In this document: positions 7,630 to 14,971 of the stretch, piece by piece
Layout of the letters: the number at the start of each line of letters is the position of its first letter
How positions within the stretch are numbered: position 1 is the first letter of the stretch
Assembly (NCBI GenBank): GCA_016784425.1
Contig: JADHUQ010000040.1
Location: 1 to 14,973 of the forward strand
DNA length: 14,973 nt
Direction of reading: 5' to 3'
DNA from: Candidatus Delongbacteria bacterium
Lineage (GTDB): Bacteria; CAIWAD01; BS150m-G50
Made by a program: the position numbers and the translations under genes
The notes under the pieces: generated by a model
What the model was told of the DNA's origin: nothing
Seen by the model: only the letters and a program-made list of their open reading frames with translations
Databases searched by the model: none

Positions 7630-7924
7630 GTAATTAAATTCGCTCAGGTCTTTTTACACTGCCAGGTGGCACCTCTGTACTCAGATAAATCGAAGCGTCG
7701 CTAACTACTCCTGCGAACGAGAAGAAGTTCAAAATCAGTATCACGGGGGGTAATCTCCAACAATCGATTTACTGTAACGGCGAGCTATCTGGAAACACCT
7801 ATAACCTATCAACGGCAGTGATCAGCTGCAAGTGCTCCTTTGCTGAAGGCATCCGAAACTGGTATCTCTATTTAACAAAACAGCTGAGGGTTTGCGTTGC
7901 TGTCATCTCCACCTCCGACAAATA
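7630..7924 (-). promoter_or_regulatory. 295-bp intergenic region upstream of the LCAT-like gene
   Basis: No recognised gene or known riboswitch. It is more A+T-rich than its surroundings and separates the NTPase gene from the next minus-strand group, so a promoter probably lies here. An imperfect 10-bp stem with a 7-nt loop (7703-7729) and overlapping short palindromes at 7660-7674 are present. Just after the NTPase stop, a strong GGAGG-like tract precedes a 12-codon open frame (about 7872-7910, minus), probably by chance. No consensus promoter pair stands out. Confidence 0.35.
7703..7729 (-). promoter_or_regulatory. Imperfect hairpin in the LCAT-like gene leader
   Basis: AACTACTCCT (7703-7712) pairs with AGAAGAAGTT (7720-7729) over 10 positions on the minus-strand RNA, with one mismatch and one G-U pair, around a 7-nt loop. 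No T-run follows. Function unknown. Confidence 0.25.
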
Positions 7925-8440
7925 TCAGCAGGTTGCCAGCAGCACCCCCAACCGGCTGTAATCTGTGATTATGTCGCGTGGTTGCAGTTTAAAACGAAAG
8001 AGGAAATCCTCAAGGCATTGCTTCCGTACCACCAGCAGATGGGTCATAGTAAGAGCCAATACCTGTTTCAGGTAGGGGGCAAAACCGCCGCCACTGAGCT
8101 CCAGCGGTCCGATTTCATCAAGCAGGAACAATGCTGGCGCTGGCGTGCTGAGTTCCGTGAGGAGACTGCTGAAAACGATGGGGAAAAAGTGAAACCGACC
8201 CCGGGCAATCGTCTCTGGTTGCTGTTGGAGCCGGGCCAGTGGCAGCTGGATTCCGCTGGCAAGCAACTCGATATCATAACCGACAAACTCACTTTTCTGA
8301 AAAATCTTGTGAGACAAAATACCGGCAACCGCTGTCCCGGAACGGCGCGCTTCACCGACCAGCTTGTTGAGGGCCGTCGTTTTACCACTGTCGGTCGGAC
8401 CGCTGAGGATGAACAGTGCACCCGTTCCTCGCTCAACCAC
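7925..8440 (-). CDS. THEP1-type nucleoside-triphosphatase (NTPase_1 family)
   Basis: Small P-loop NTPase of the THEP1 group, known from Aquifex and archaea to hydrolyse several NTPs slowly; its cell role is unknown. The Walker A motif GPTDSGKTT (residues 14-22) is followed by the family Walker B LLDEIGPLEL (DEIG at 108-111). GYDIELLASG and the GRF segment match the family's middle region. With the GTG at 8440 the protein has 171 residues, close to the usual 170-180. GGAGG lies 5 nt upstream of this GTG. A TTG at 8521 would add 27 residues but overlap the upstream gene by 89 nt and has a poorly spaced ribosome site. The start overlaps the stop of the membrane protease gene by 8 nt, so translation is probably coupled. 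Confidence 0.85.
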   Translation of the reverse strand: MVERGTGALFILSGPTDSGKTTALNKLVGEARRSGTAVAGILSHKIFQKSEFVGYDIELLASGIQLPLARLQQQPETIARGRFHFFPIVFSSLLTELSTPAPALFLLDEIGPLELSGGGFAPYLKQVLALTMTHLLVVRKQCLEDFLFRFKLQPRDIITDYSRLGVLLATC

Positions 8441-9131
8441 CACCGCCTCCCCCCAACGGTGCAGCCAGGAGAGATGACTGCGATCGCACGAAATCGACCA
8501 GTTGTGGTAATGGAGCTGCAATCTCCTGAAAAAAGCGGGGCAGCAGGTGATTATTACCGGTGCCGATCAGCACCAGCAGAAAGAGCAGGATCAGGTTCAA
8601 AGGAAGTATGACGCTATATGAAAAGAGCAGACCGTGCCGACGTAGATCAGGTTGCGCGGGATGGGACTCCCGCAGGTTGCTGATGAGATAGTAGATGAAC
8701 AGGGCTCCCAGCAAGGCGTCTACCCAGCTCTGCCAGGAGGGGGCGAGCAATGGTCGCAATCCCAGCGGTAACAGTGCCAGAGTGGGCAGGAAGTAGGGTG
8801 TCAGCGTGATACAGACACTCCCTCTGCCGGAAAACTGGGTTTCTCCCTGTCTCTCCCCGGCGGAGATGCTGCGCACCCGACGCCACATCAGCAGCGCTGT
8901 CAGAGCATGGGTAAGCTCATGTTCCATAGTTCCCCAGAAGGCCAGGCGCCGGTGTAACAGCAGGTAGAGGGGCAGGAATCCAATGGCACCAAGCAGGAAG
9001 GGATGGCGTGGTGTCAACGCCAACAACAACAGGGGCGCGATTTGATAGATGGCTTGTATCGCGCCATATCCGATCAACAGCAGTAACACCGCGAGCAGTG
9101 ATTTCAGCAACATTTTCAGCAGTCGCGCCAT
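8433..9131 (-). CDS. Integral membrane protein with HELTH zinc motif, M50-like peptidase
   Basis: A 232-residue, very hydrophobic protein with about five to six predicted membrane segments. Residues 70-76 read EHELTHA, an HExxH zinc-protease motif at the edge of a membrane helix, as in M50 site-2-protease relatives. Downstream come GRGSVCITLTPYFLPTLALLPL, like the glycine-rich loop and APYF-type segment of M50B-like proteins, and HPAQPDL, whose Asp162 could be the third zinc ligand. There is no PDZ domain. The C-terminus ends in six glycines. The ATG at 9131 is chosen (GAGGAG 3 nt upstream) over a TTG at 9155. It could cleave membrane proteins in the envelope; substrate and activity are inferred only from the motif. 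Confidence 0.72.
   Translation of the reverse strand: MARLLKMLLKSLLAVLLLLIGYGAIQAIYQIAPLLLLALTPRHPFLLGAIGFLPLYLLLHRRLAFWGTMEHELTHALTALLMWRRVRSISAGERQGETQFSGRGSVCITLTPYFLPTLALLPLGLRPLLAPSWQSWVDALLGALFIYYLISNLRESHPAQPDLRRHGLLFSYSVILPLNLILLFLLVLIGTGNNHLLPRFFQEIAAPLPQLVDFVRSQSSLLAAPLGGGGGG
8446..8454 (-). promoter_or_regulatory. Ribosome binding site for the NTPase inside the polyglycine codons
   Basis: GGGGGGAGG on the minus strand is both codons for C-terminal glycines of the membrane protease and a strong anti-16S match, 5 nt before the GTG at 8440. It decides the NTPase start. Confidence 0.6.
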
Positions 9132-9177
9132 CAACTCCTCGTCAGCCGGTAGCAATCAGTGGGTAAAGAGGAAGCGA

Positions 9178-10350
9178 TTATTCGGAACCGCGGCTCTTGA
9201 GCCGCTCCTTCAGGCGTTCCAGCTCCAGCTCAGCCTGTTTCCGCTCTGCCCGGATCTTCTCCAGTTCCAGATCGATGAATTCCGCCCCCTCTTCGTCAGT
9301 ACCCAGCCAGTCAACCAGGTCGCGCTGCGAGAGCCCGGTACGGCTGCGGACCTCCAGATCGATTTCCGATTCGGGACGCACAGCAGCCAGGGTATTTATC
9401 TTTGAAAAAGTGGTGGAGCGGAGGATGTTGATCTTACCGGTTATCCGCCAGGGAGGATAAAAGTCGGGATAGCCCTCCGGCAGAATGTTGTTTTGTTCGA
9501 TGTTGGAGGTGAAGAGATTAAAATCGCCGGAAAAGCCGATGGAGATACCGTAGAACAGACGATAAACCGTACCCAGTGAGAGGTAGGTGTAATTAGCCCT
9601 GGAAAAAATGCGGTTGTTCCCATAATAGATATTGGGATCAGGTCGATTGGTGAAGAGCGTTCCATAGAGCTCTGTGGTGAAATCCCAACGGAGGGTGGGA
9701 TAGCGATAACCGAGGGTGTACTGCCACTCCTGGGTGACACCGTCCAGCAGCTGCAATTTTTCATGGCTGCCGCTGTCGTTATGATTTACATAGGCCAGGT
9801 TGAAATGGGCGTTCCAGCTCTCCTGCGGGTAAAGGGGATTGTCATAGTAAGAGAGGATATAACCCAGTTCGAAAGCGTTGCTTTCACTGCTGTATGGTTC
9901 CAGGTAGACATTTGAGAGATTACTGGAATTGAGTCTACCTTTTAAAACTGCACCCCAGAGAAAGGAGCGTCCGAAGTAATTGGCCTTATAGTTGCCCCAA
10001 CGGAGTCTCAGGATGGCGTCGTCCGGTACATTTGTCTTCTGGAGATTGGTACCGGTGCGGTTGAGGTCCTGGTAGAGCGCCATGCTGAAATCAATCTCCA
10101 GGTGGGGTGAAAAACCGAAGGTGGCGTTGAGCACATTAGTCCCATCCGATAGCAGATATTTCCCGCCGGGAGAATCGATATATTTGGCAAAGGCGCGGCT
10201 CTGCGAACTGATAGTCAGTTTTCCTGCACCGAGCAGCTCAGCCGCCTGGGTGTGAAAAAGCCCCGTACCGCCGCAGAATTCATCCGCCTGAAGTTGCTGC
10301 CCCAGCAGGAACAGTAACAAAATCACCGCAATTGTATACCGTGCTTTCAT
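9178..10350 (-). CDS. Predicted outer-membrane beta-barrel with C-terminal coiled-coil tail
   Basis: A 390-residue secreted protein; I recognise the architecture but not a named family. A signal peptide (residues 1-22, ending LQA before DEF) is followed by GTGLFHTQAAELLGAGKL, a start often seen in barrel proteins, then about 300 residues of alternating hydrophobic strands rich in Tyr, Phe, Asn and Ser, with turns such as NPLYPQESWN and RPDPNIYYGNN. From about 355 the composition changes to a charged helix (EKIRAERKQAELELERLKER), a likely coiled coil reaching into the periplasm. The ATG has AGGAG 5 nt upstream. It starts 15 bp after the SLBB gene and precedes the membrane protease gene by 46 bp. 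A channel or envelope-assembly role is plausible. Confidence 0.75.
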   Translation of the reverse strand: MKARYTIAVILLLFLLGQQLQADEFCGGTGLFHTQAAELLGAGKLTISSQSRAFAKYIDSPGGKYLLSDGTNVLNATFGFSPHLEIDFSMALYQDLNRTGTNLQKTNVPDDAILRLRWGNYKANYFGRSFLWGAVLKGRLNSSNLSNVYLEPYSSESNAFELGYILSYYDNPLYPQESWNAHFNLAYVNHNDSGSHEKLQLLDGVTQEWQYTLGYRYPTLRWDFTTELYGTLFTNRPDPNIYYGNNRIFSRANYTYLSLGTVYRLFYGISIGFSGDFNLFTSNIEQNNILPEGYPDFYPPWRITGKINILRSTTFSKINTLAAVRPESEIDLEVRSRTGLSQRDLVDWLGTDEEGAEFIDLELEKIRAERKQAELELERLKERLKSRGSE

Positions 10351-10355
10351 AGGTA

Positions 10356-10360
10356 CTCCT
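10356..10360 (-). promoter_or_regulatory. Ribosome binding site of the beta-barrel gene
   Basis: AGGAG on the minus strand, 5 nt before the ATG at 10350, lying in the 15-bp gap after the SLBB gene. Confidence 0.55.
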
Positions 10361-10365
10361 CTCCC

Positions 10366-10854
10366 TTAGAGATTTCTGGACAGAAGATAGTATACATTCA
10401 GAATAATGGAAAGCTGATAAAAAACCTGCACGCTTGAAGCGAGCAGTTGAGAAACGGACCCGGAAACGATAACCGTATCACCCGGCATCAGCTCTGGAAT
10501 GAGGTTGGGGTTGCCGGTTTTCAAATAGCGCTTGATGTTAATATTGATAATTCTTTCCTCGTCATGATAATTGCGCACCAGTCGCACCTCGCTCAGACGT
10601 GCTCTTTCCGCCGGTCCACCCGCTGCCGAGAGCAGCTCGATCAGGTTGGTGCCTGAGGGGATATTATACTGGCCCGGTTTCAGGACCCGTCCCCAGACAT
10701 TCACCTTGATCAGCAGCTCATCCTGGCTGCCCAGGAAATACTCCGCCGCCCGGTTGGACGGCATCAACACCTCATCACCGATAGCGGCCAACGCTACGGT
10801 TTGCAGCACCACGAACTGGAGAAATAATATTAGTAGTATGCTGTTGCGTTTCAT
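10366..10854 (-). CDS. Secreted single-domain SLBB protein with C-terminal hydrophobic segment
   Basis: A 162-residue protein with a signal peptide (1-24, ending ALA) and one SLBB domain (about 49-130): VNVWGRVLKPGQYNIPSGTNLIELLSAAGG is the typical opening and LMPGDTVIVSG the typical closing. SLBB domains occur in Wza-type polysaccharide exporters and in envelope proteins that bind carbohydrate or cobalamin-like ligands. The polysaccharide-export domain that normally precedes SLBB is missing, so this is not a complete Wza. Residues 137-158 (LLASSVQVFYQLSIILNVYYLL) are hydrophobic and may anchor or oligomerise the protein. It is followed by the beta-barrel gene after 15 bp, suggesting they act together in the periplasm and outer membrane. 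The ATG has a weak GGGAAA-type site. Confidence 0.85.
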   Translation of the reverse strand: MKRNSILLILFLQFVVLQTVALAAIGDEVLMPSNRAAEYFLGSQDELLIKVNVWGRVLKPGQYNIPSGTNLIELLSAAGGPAERARLSEVRLVRNYHDEERIININIKRYLKTGNPNLIPELMPGDTVIVSGSVSQLLASSVQVFYQLSIILNVYYLLSRNL

Positions 10855-10875
10855 GATTTCCCATAGCTTATCACA

Positions 10876-10881
10876 ATTGTA
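10876..10881 (-). promoter_or_regulatory. Possible -10 box upstream of the SLBB gene
   Basis: TACAAT on the minus strand matches 5 of 6 bases of a sigma-70 -10 box, in the 97-bp gap before the SLBB gene. No good -35 lies 16-18 bp upstream, and the implied leader would be very short, so the call is weak. Confidence 0.2.
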
Positions 10882-10951
10882 CCTTTACTCCGAAGAAAAA
10901 GCACTCCGGCGGCTGTTGCCACACTGAATGACCTGACGAACTCTGTCCGTA

Positions 10952-11716
10952 TCAGGGTTGCTCGATTCTTTTCCAGTTGGATTCCGATCCTGAAAGCGGA
11001 TATCCATCCGGGTTACTGGGGACAGAGTATGCAATCTCATCCTGTACCAGAATATCCACCCTCAACATCACCGAATCTGGATGCACCGGCTGCAACTCAC
11101 TCAGCGGCAGACTGAAATCCATCACCTGCAACAACTGTTCGGCCAGTGTTATACAGCGGAAGAAGTGTCCATCGCTGAGTTTCACCAACACCCCGGTAAT
11201 ACTGAGATCGAGGCTGTACAGCTCGATATGGCAATTATAATTCTCGCCATCACTGCTTAACTCAATATTCTCCGGCGGGTACCAGAGCCGGTAAGAGGCG
11301 GTGTCGGAAGGTCCACTCAGATTGCCGCTGTTGTCAACCGCCCGCAGAAAATACCAGTGACGGAGCGGTCCTGTCGGCTCCAGCGGTAACAATGCCGGTG
11401 AGTTATCGATATAAGAGGTTGCAGTCGCCTCCACCACCAGCGGGGCGCCGAACTCCTCCAGCGGTTGGAATGCTGAATCAGGGTATGGGGAGCGATAGAG
11501 TTGGACACCCAGGAGATCAGTCGGCGGAGCAATCCCGAAATCCCATTCCAGGAAAATTCCATTGGCGGCGGCATCGATACCCGATTCCACCTGCAGTGTG
11601 TCTGAGCCCCTGGTAGTGAACTGTGGCGGAGCAGGTGGCGTGGTATCCTCGTCCTGGGTGCTCCGGGCGCAGGCAGTCAACAGGAGCAGCAGAAGCAGCA
11701 ACGGGAGTTTTTTCAT
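10952..11716 (-). CDS. Lipoprotein with fibronectin-III-like domain, function unknown
   Basis: A 254-residue protein whose N-terminus MKKLPLLLLLLLLTAC is a type II signal with lipobox LTAC, so Cys16 should be lipidated. A Thr/Pro-rich linker follows. Residues 28-146 look like a fibronectin-III-type beta-sandwich: IFLEWDF, LLGVQLYRSP, TSYIDNSP and YFLRAVDNSGNLSGPSD are its strands and loops. The rest (150-254) is another all-beta-looking region of unknown type. It starts 3 nt after the icmF stop, so the two are translationally linked, although a soluble mutase and a lipoprotein share no obvious function. It sits upstream of the SLBB and barrel genes, which suggests an envelope role. No catalytic motif is visible. 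Confidence 0.8.
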   Translation of the reverse strand: MKKLPLLLLLLLLTACARSTQDEDTTPPAPPQFTTRGSDTLQVESGIDAAANGIFLEWDFGIAPPTDLLGVQLYRSPYPDSAFQPLEEFGAPLVVEATATSYIDNSPALLPLEPTGPLRHWYFLRAVDNSGNLSGPSDTASYRLWYPPENIELSSDGENYNCHIELYSLDLSITGVLVKLSDGHFFRCITLAEQLLQVMDFSLPLSELQPVHPDSVMLRVDILVQDEIAYSVPSNPDGYPLSGSESNWKRIEQP

Positions 11717-11719
11717 AGG

Positions 11720-14700
11720 TCACATATTCCGGCGATACTGGCCGCCAACTTCATAGAGGGTGTGTGTGATCTGTCCCAGCGAGGCATGACGCACCGTCTC
11801 CATCAACTCGGCAAAAATGTTCTCTCCGGCCATCGCTACCTCTCGTAACCGCTGCAGACTGGCTGCGGTTTGTTCCGGGTCGCGTTGCTGAAATTCCAGA
11901 ACATGTTCCAGTTGTGATTGTTTCTCCTCCGGTGTGGCACGTGCGAGCTGCATCTCCGGTTGTTCTTCACTCACCCCCCTGGGATTGAGGTAAGTATTAA
12001 CACCGATAATCGGCAGCTCTCCGCTCTCCTTACGCAGTTCGTAATACATCGACTCTTCCTGGATGCGGCTGCGCTGGTACTGCAGCTCCATCGCCCCCAG
12101 CACGCCACCGCGTGAGTTAAGCCGCAGAAATTCATCCAGTACAGCCTCCTCAACCAGCTCGGTGAGCTCCTCCATGATAAAGGAACCCTGCAGGGTGTTC
12201 TCGTTGAGGGTATTACCGAATTCACGGTTGATGATCATCTGGATCGCCATGGCTCGCCGGACAGCTTCTTCGCTGGGGGTGGTGATAGCTTCATCGTAGG
12301 AATTGGTGTGCAGAGAATTACAGTTGTCATAGATCGCCTGCAGCGCCTGCAGGGTGGTGCGGATGTCGTTGAACTGCATCTCCTGCGAATGGAGCGAACG
12401 ACCGGAAGTCTGGATGTGATACTTCAGCTTCTGGGAACGCTCGTTACCGTCGTAGAGATCCCGCAATGCCACCGCCCAGATCCGGCGCGCTACCCTCCCG
12501 ATGACGCTGTATTCAGGATCGAGGCCATTGGAGAAGAAAAATGACAGGTTGGGGGCGAAGCGATCGACATCCATGCCACGACTGCGGTAGTATTCAAGAT
12601 AAGTAAAGCCGTTGGCCAGTGTAAACGCCAGCTGGGTAATCGGGTTGGCTCCCGCTTCGGCAATATGGTAGCCGCTGATGGAGACTGAGTAATAGTTGCG
12701 TACGGAATTGTGTACGAAGTACTCCTGGATGTCACCCATCATCTTCAAGGAAAAGTCGATCGAGAAAATACAGGTGTTCTGAGCCTGGTCCTCCTTGAGG
12801 ATATCAGCCTGCACGGTCCCACGTACTGTCTGCAGGGTTGAGTTTCTGAGTTCGTTCAACTCCGCAGCGTCCGGGGCACGCCCCTCCCTGGCGCGAAACT
12901 TGTCTGCCTCCTGGTCGATGGCGGTATTCAGGAACATGGCCAGCATAATTGGCGCCGGACCGTTGATCGTCATCGAGACAGAAGTGTTGGGTGCGGTCAA
13001 ATCGAAGCCTTCATACAGCGTCTTGACATTATCCAGTGTGCAGATGCTGACGCCGCTCTCACCCACCTTGCCGTAAATATCAGGTCTGGGGTGGGGGTCG
13101 TCACCGTAAAGTGTGACCGAGTCGAAGGCGGTGGAAAGGCGCTTGGCAGAATCGTCCCGGGAGAGGTAGTGAAAGCGTTTGTTCGTGCGGATCGGTGGAC
13201 CCTCACCGGCGAACTGGCGTTTGGGTTCTTCCTCGCGACGCTTGAACGGGAAGGCGCCGGCGGTGAAGGGAAAGCGCCCCGGGAGGTTTTCCAGCAGCAG
13301 GAATTTGAGGGTTTCGCCTTCATCCTCCCAGTCTGGCAGGGCTACACGTGGAATACGGGTTCCGGAAAGAGAAGTTCTGTATAGAGGTTCGGAAAGGGCT
13401 TTATCGCGAACCTGGAAATCAAAATTATCCCGGCGATAGCGCTCCTGTAACTCTGGCCACTCGGCCAGCAGATCACGGTTTGCGGTATCAAGTTTGCGAT
13501 CCCAATCCTGGATGGCCTGCTCCAGATGATTGTGCCCGGTGTCTTCCGCTGGCAACAACTGCAGTGTCTCACGCAGGTGCCAGAGATTGCGCGCTACCTC
13601 TGCCTGCTGACGGGCAGTCTGTTTGTAATTACGAACATTCTCGGCAATCTCCCGCAGGTAGTGGATACGGTTACCGGGGATGATCTCCTTCTGGTAGCTT
13701 TCCTCAACCGGTGCGATTTCCATTTCTGTTAGTGGTAAATCCAGTTTGAATTTAACCGCCAGGGTGCGAATGAACTCCTGGTAGAAATATGCCGTAGCCT
13801 GGCTGTTGAAGCGGCTGGCAACAGTTCCATAAACCGGCAGCTGTTGGTCAGTAATCTCCCAGTCGGTATTGTGTGAACGACGGTATTGACGTCTCACATC
13901 GCGCAGGGCATCATCGGAACCCAGCTTCTCGAATTTATTGAGCACAACCATATCGGCATAATCGATCATGTCGATTTTTTCCAGCTGTGAGGAAGCGCCG
14001 TACTCGTGGGTCATGACATAAAGGGAGAAATCAACCAGCTCAACAATCCCCATGTCTCCCTGTCCGATCCCTGAGGTCTCAAGCAGGATCAGGTCGAATT
14101 GCGCCGCACGCAGAATCTGCAGGGCCTCCCGGGTGATGGCAGAAACTTCGGAACCACTGCCACGGGTTGCCAGGCTGTGCATGAAAATACGGGGACAGGA
14201 AAGCGAGTTAAGACGGATGCGATCACCCAGCAGTGCGCCACCGGTCTTATGCTTGGAGGGATCAATCGAGATAATCCCGACCCGCTTGTCGGGATAGGCG
14301 TTGGTGAAGCGTCGCACCAGTTCATCTACCAGCGAGGATTTACCGGCGCCACCGGTACCGGTAATACCGACAACAGGTTGCTTCACCTGCTTACCTGCCA
14401 CCAGCAGCTGTTTGACCTCCGCTGATTCAACACCGTTCTCCAGAATTGTGATACAACGGGCGATTGCCTGGAAATCTCCCCCCAGCGTCTTGCCTGCAAG
14501 ATCGGGTAAGGGCAGACCGGTAAGAGCATAATCGGAGTGAATCCGCATATCGTCGATGATCCCCTGCATGCCGATACGGGTGCCGTCCTCCGGTGAATAG
14601 ATACGCACGACCCCATAATCCTGCAGCTCCTTGATCTCTTCCGGGATAATCACACCCCCACCGCCACCGAAAACACGGATGTGGGAGGCGTTCCTTTCGG

Positions 14701-14956
14701 CCAGGAGGTCTATCATATATTTGAAAAACTGGACGTGACCACCCTGGTAGGAAGAGACCGCAATGGCGTGGGCATCTTCCTGGATCGCGGCGTCAACAAT
14801 CTCACCGACACTGCGATTATGACCCAGATGTATCACCTCGGTTCCGCTGGCCTGGAGCACGCGCCGGATAATGTTGATGGACGCGTCGTGTCCGTCGAAC
14901 AGCGAGGCGGCGGTGACGAAACGCAACTGGTTTCGGGTAGCGGTCGGTTTACTCAT
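11720..14956 (-). CDS. icmF: Fused isobutyryl-CoA mutase with G-protein chaperone
   Basis: Adenosylcobalamin-dependent isomerase that interconverts isobutyryl-CoA and n-butyryl-CoA, with its MeaB-type GTPase chaperone built in. The 1078 residues follow the IcmF order: B12-binding domain first (DGHDAS with cobalt-ligand His23; FGGGGGVI at 97-103), GTPase next (Walker A GTGGAGKSS 200-208; LLETSGIGQGD 291-301; NKFE 340-343), a linker, then the mutase barrel. Mutase residues matching those of methylmalonyl-CoA mutase are Phe582 in RQFAGEG and Gln726 in AQNTCIF, where that enzyme has Tyr89 and Arg207; this is the isobutyryl-CoA signature. Tyr763-His764 (SGYH) are the conserved active-site pair. 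The ATG has AGGAG 10 nt upstream. The gene heads a run of same-strand genes; its promoter lies outside the window. Confidence 0.96.
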   Translation of the reverse strand: MSKPTATRNQLRFVTAASLFDGHDASINIIRRVLQASGTEVIHLGHNRSVGEIVDAAIQEDAHAIAVSSYQGGHVQFFKYMIDLLAERNASHIRVFGGGGGVIIPEEIKELQDYGVVRIYSPEDGTRIGMQGIIDDMRIHSDYALTGLPLPDLAGKTLGGDFQAIARCITILENGVESAEVKQLLVAGKQVKQPVVGITGTGGAGKSSLVDELVRRFTNAYPDKRVGIISIDPSKHKTGGALLGDRIRLNSLSCPRIFMHSLATRGSGSEVSAITREALQILRAAQFDLILLETSGIGQGDMGIVELVDFSLYVMTHEYGASSQLEKIDMIDYADMVVLNKFEKLGSDDALRDVRRQYRRSHNTDWEITDQQLPVYGTVASRFNSQATAYFYQEFIRTLAVKFKLDLPLTEMEIAPVEESYQKEIIPGNRIHYLREIAENVRNYKQTARQQAEVARNLWHLRETLQLLPAEDTGHNHLEQAIQDWDRKLDTANRDLLAEWPELQERYRRDNFDFQVRDKALSEPLYRTSLSGTRIPRVALPDWEDEGETLKFLLLENLPGRFPFTAGAFPFKRREEEPKRQFAGEGPPIRTNKRFHYLSRDDSAKRLSTAFDSVTLYGDDPHPRPDIYGKVGESGVSICTLDNVKTLYEGFDLTAPNTSVSMTINGPAPIMLAMFLNTAIDQEADKFRAREGRAPDAAELNELRNSTLQTVRGTVQADILKEDQAQNTCIFSIDFSLKMMGDIQEYFVHNSVRNYYSVSISGYHIAEAGANPITQLAFTLANGFTYLEYYRSRGMDVDRFAPNLSFFFSNGLDPEYSVIGRVARRIWAVALRDLYDGNERSQKLKYHIQTSGRSLHSQEMQFNDIRTTLQALQAIYDNCNSLHTNSYDEAITTPSEEAVRRAMAIQMIINREFGNTLNENTLQGSFIMEELTELVEEAVLDEFLRLNSRGGVLGAMELQYQRSRIQEESMYYELRKESGELPIIGVNTYLNPRGVSEEQPEMQLARATPEEKQSQLEHVLEFQQRDPEQTAASLQRLREVAMAGENIFAELMETVRHASLGQITHTLYEVGGQYRRNM

Positions 14957-14966
14957 CGCAGTCGCT

Positions 14967-14971
14967 CTCCT
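14967..14971 (-). promoter_or_regulatory. Ribosome binding site of icmF
   Basis: AGGAG on the minus strand, 10 nt before the ATG at 14956, at the extreme end of the window. Confidence 0.5.

Noticed and set aside
7872..7905. ACGCAAACCCTC resembling part of a cyclic-di-GMP-I riboswitch
   Set aside because: The other conserved blocks and the paired arms are absent.
4181..7924. The two 295-bp gaps as copies of one repeat
   Set aside because: Read side by side, they share no visible extended similarity; the equal length is coincidence.
8441..8521. 27-residue N-terminal extension of the NTPase from a TTG
   Set aside because: Ribosome site is 1 nt from the TTG, it overlaps the previous gene by 89 nt, and the extension is outside the known family domain.
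7892..8611. Long plus-strand open frame of 239 codons
   Set aside because: It runs antisense to the NTPase and the end of the membrane protease, both of which have clear motifs; its protein shows none.
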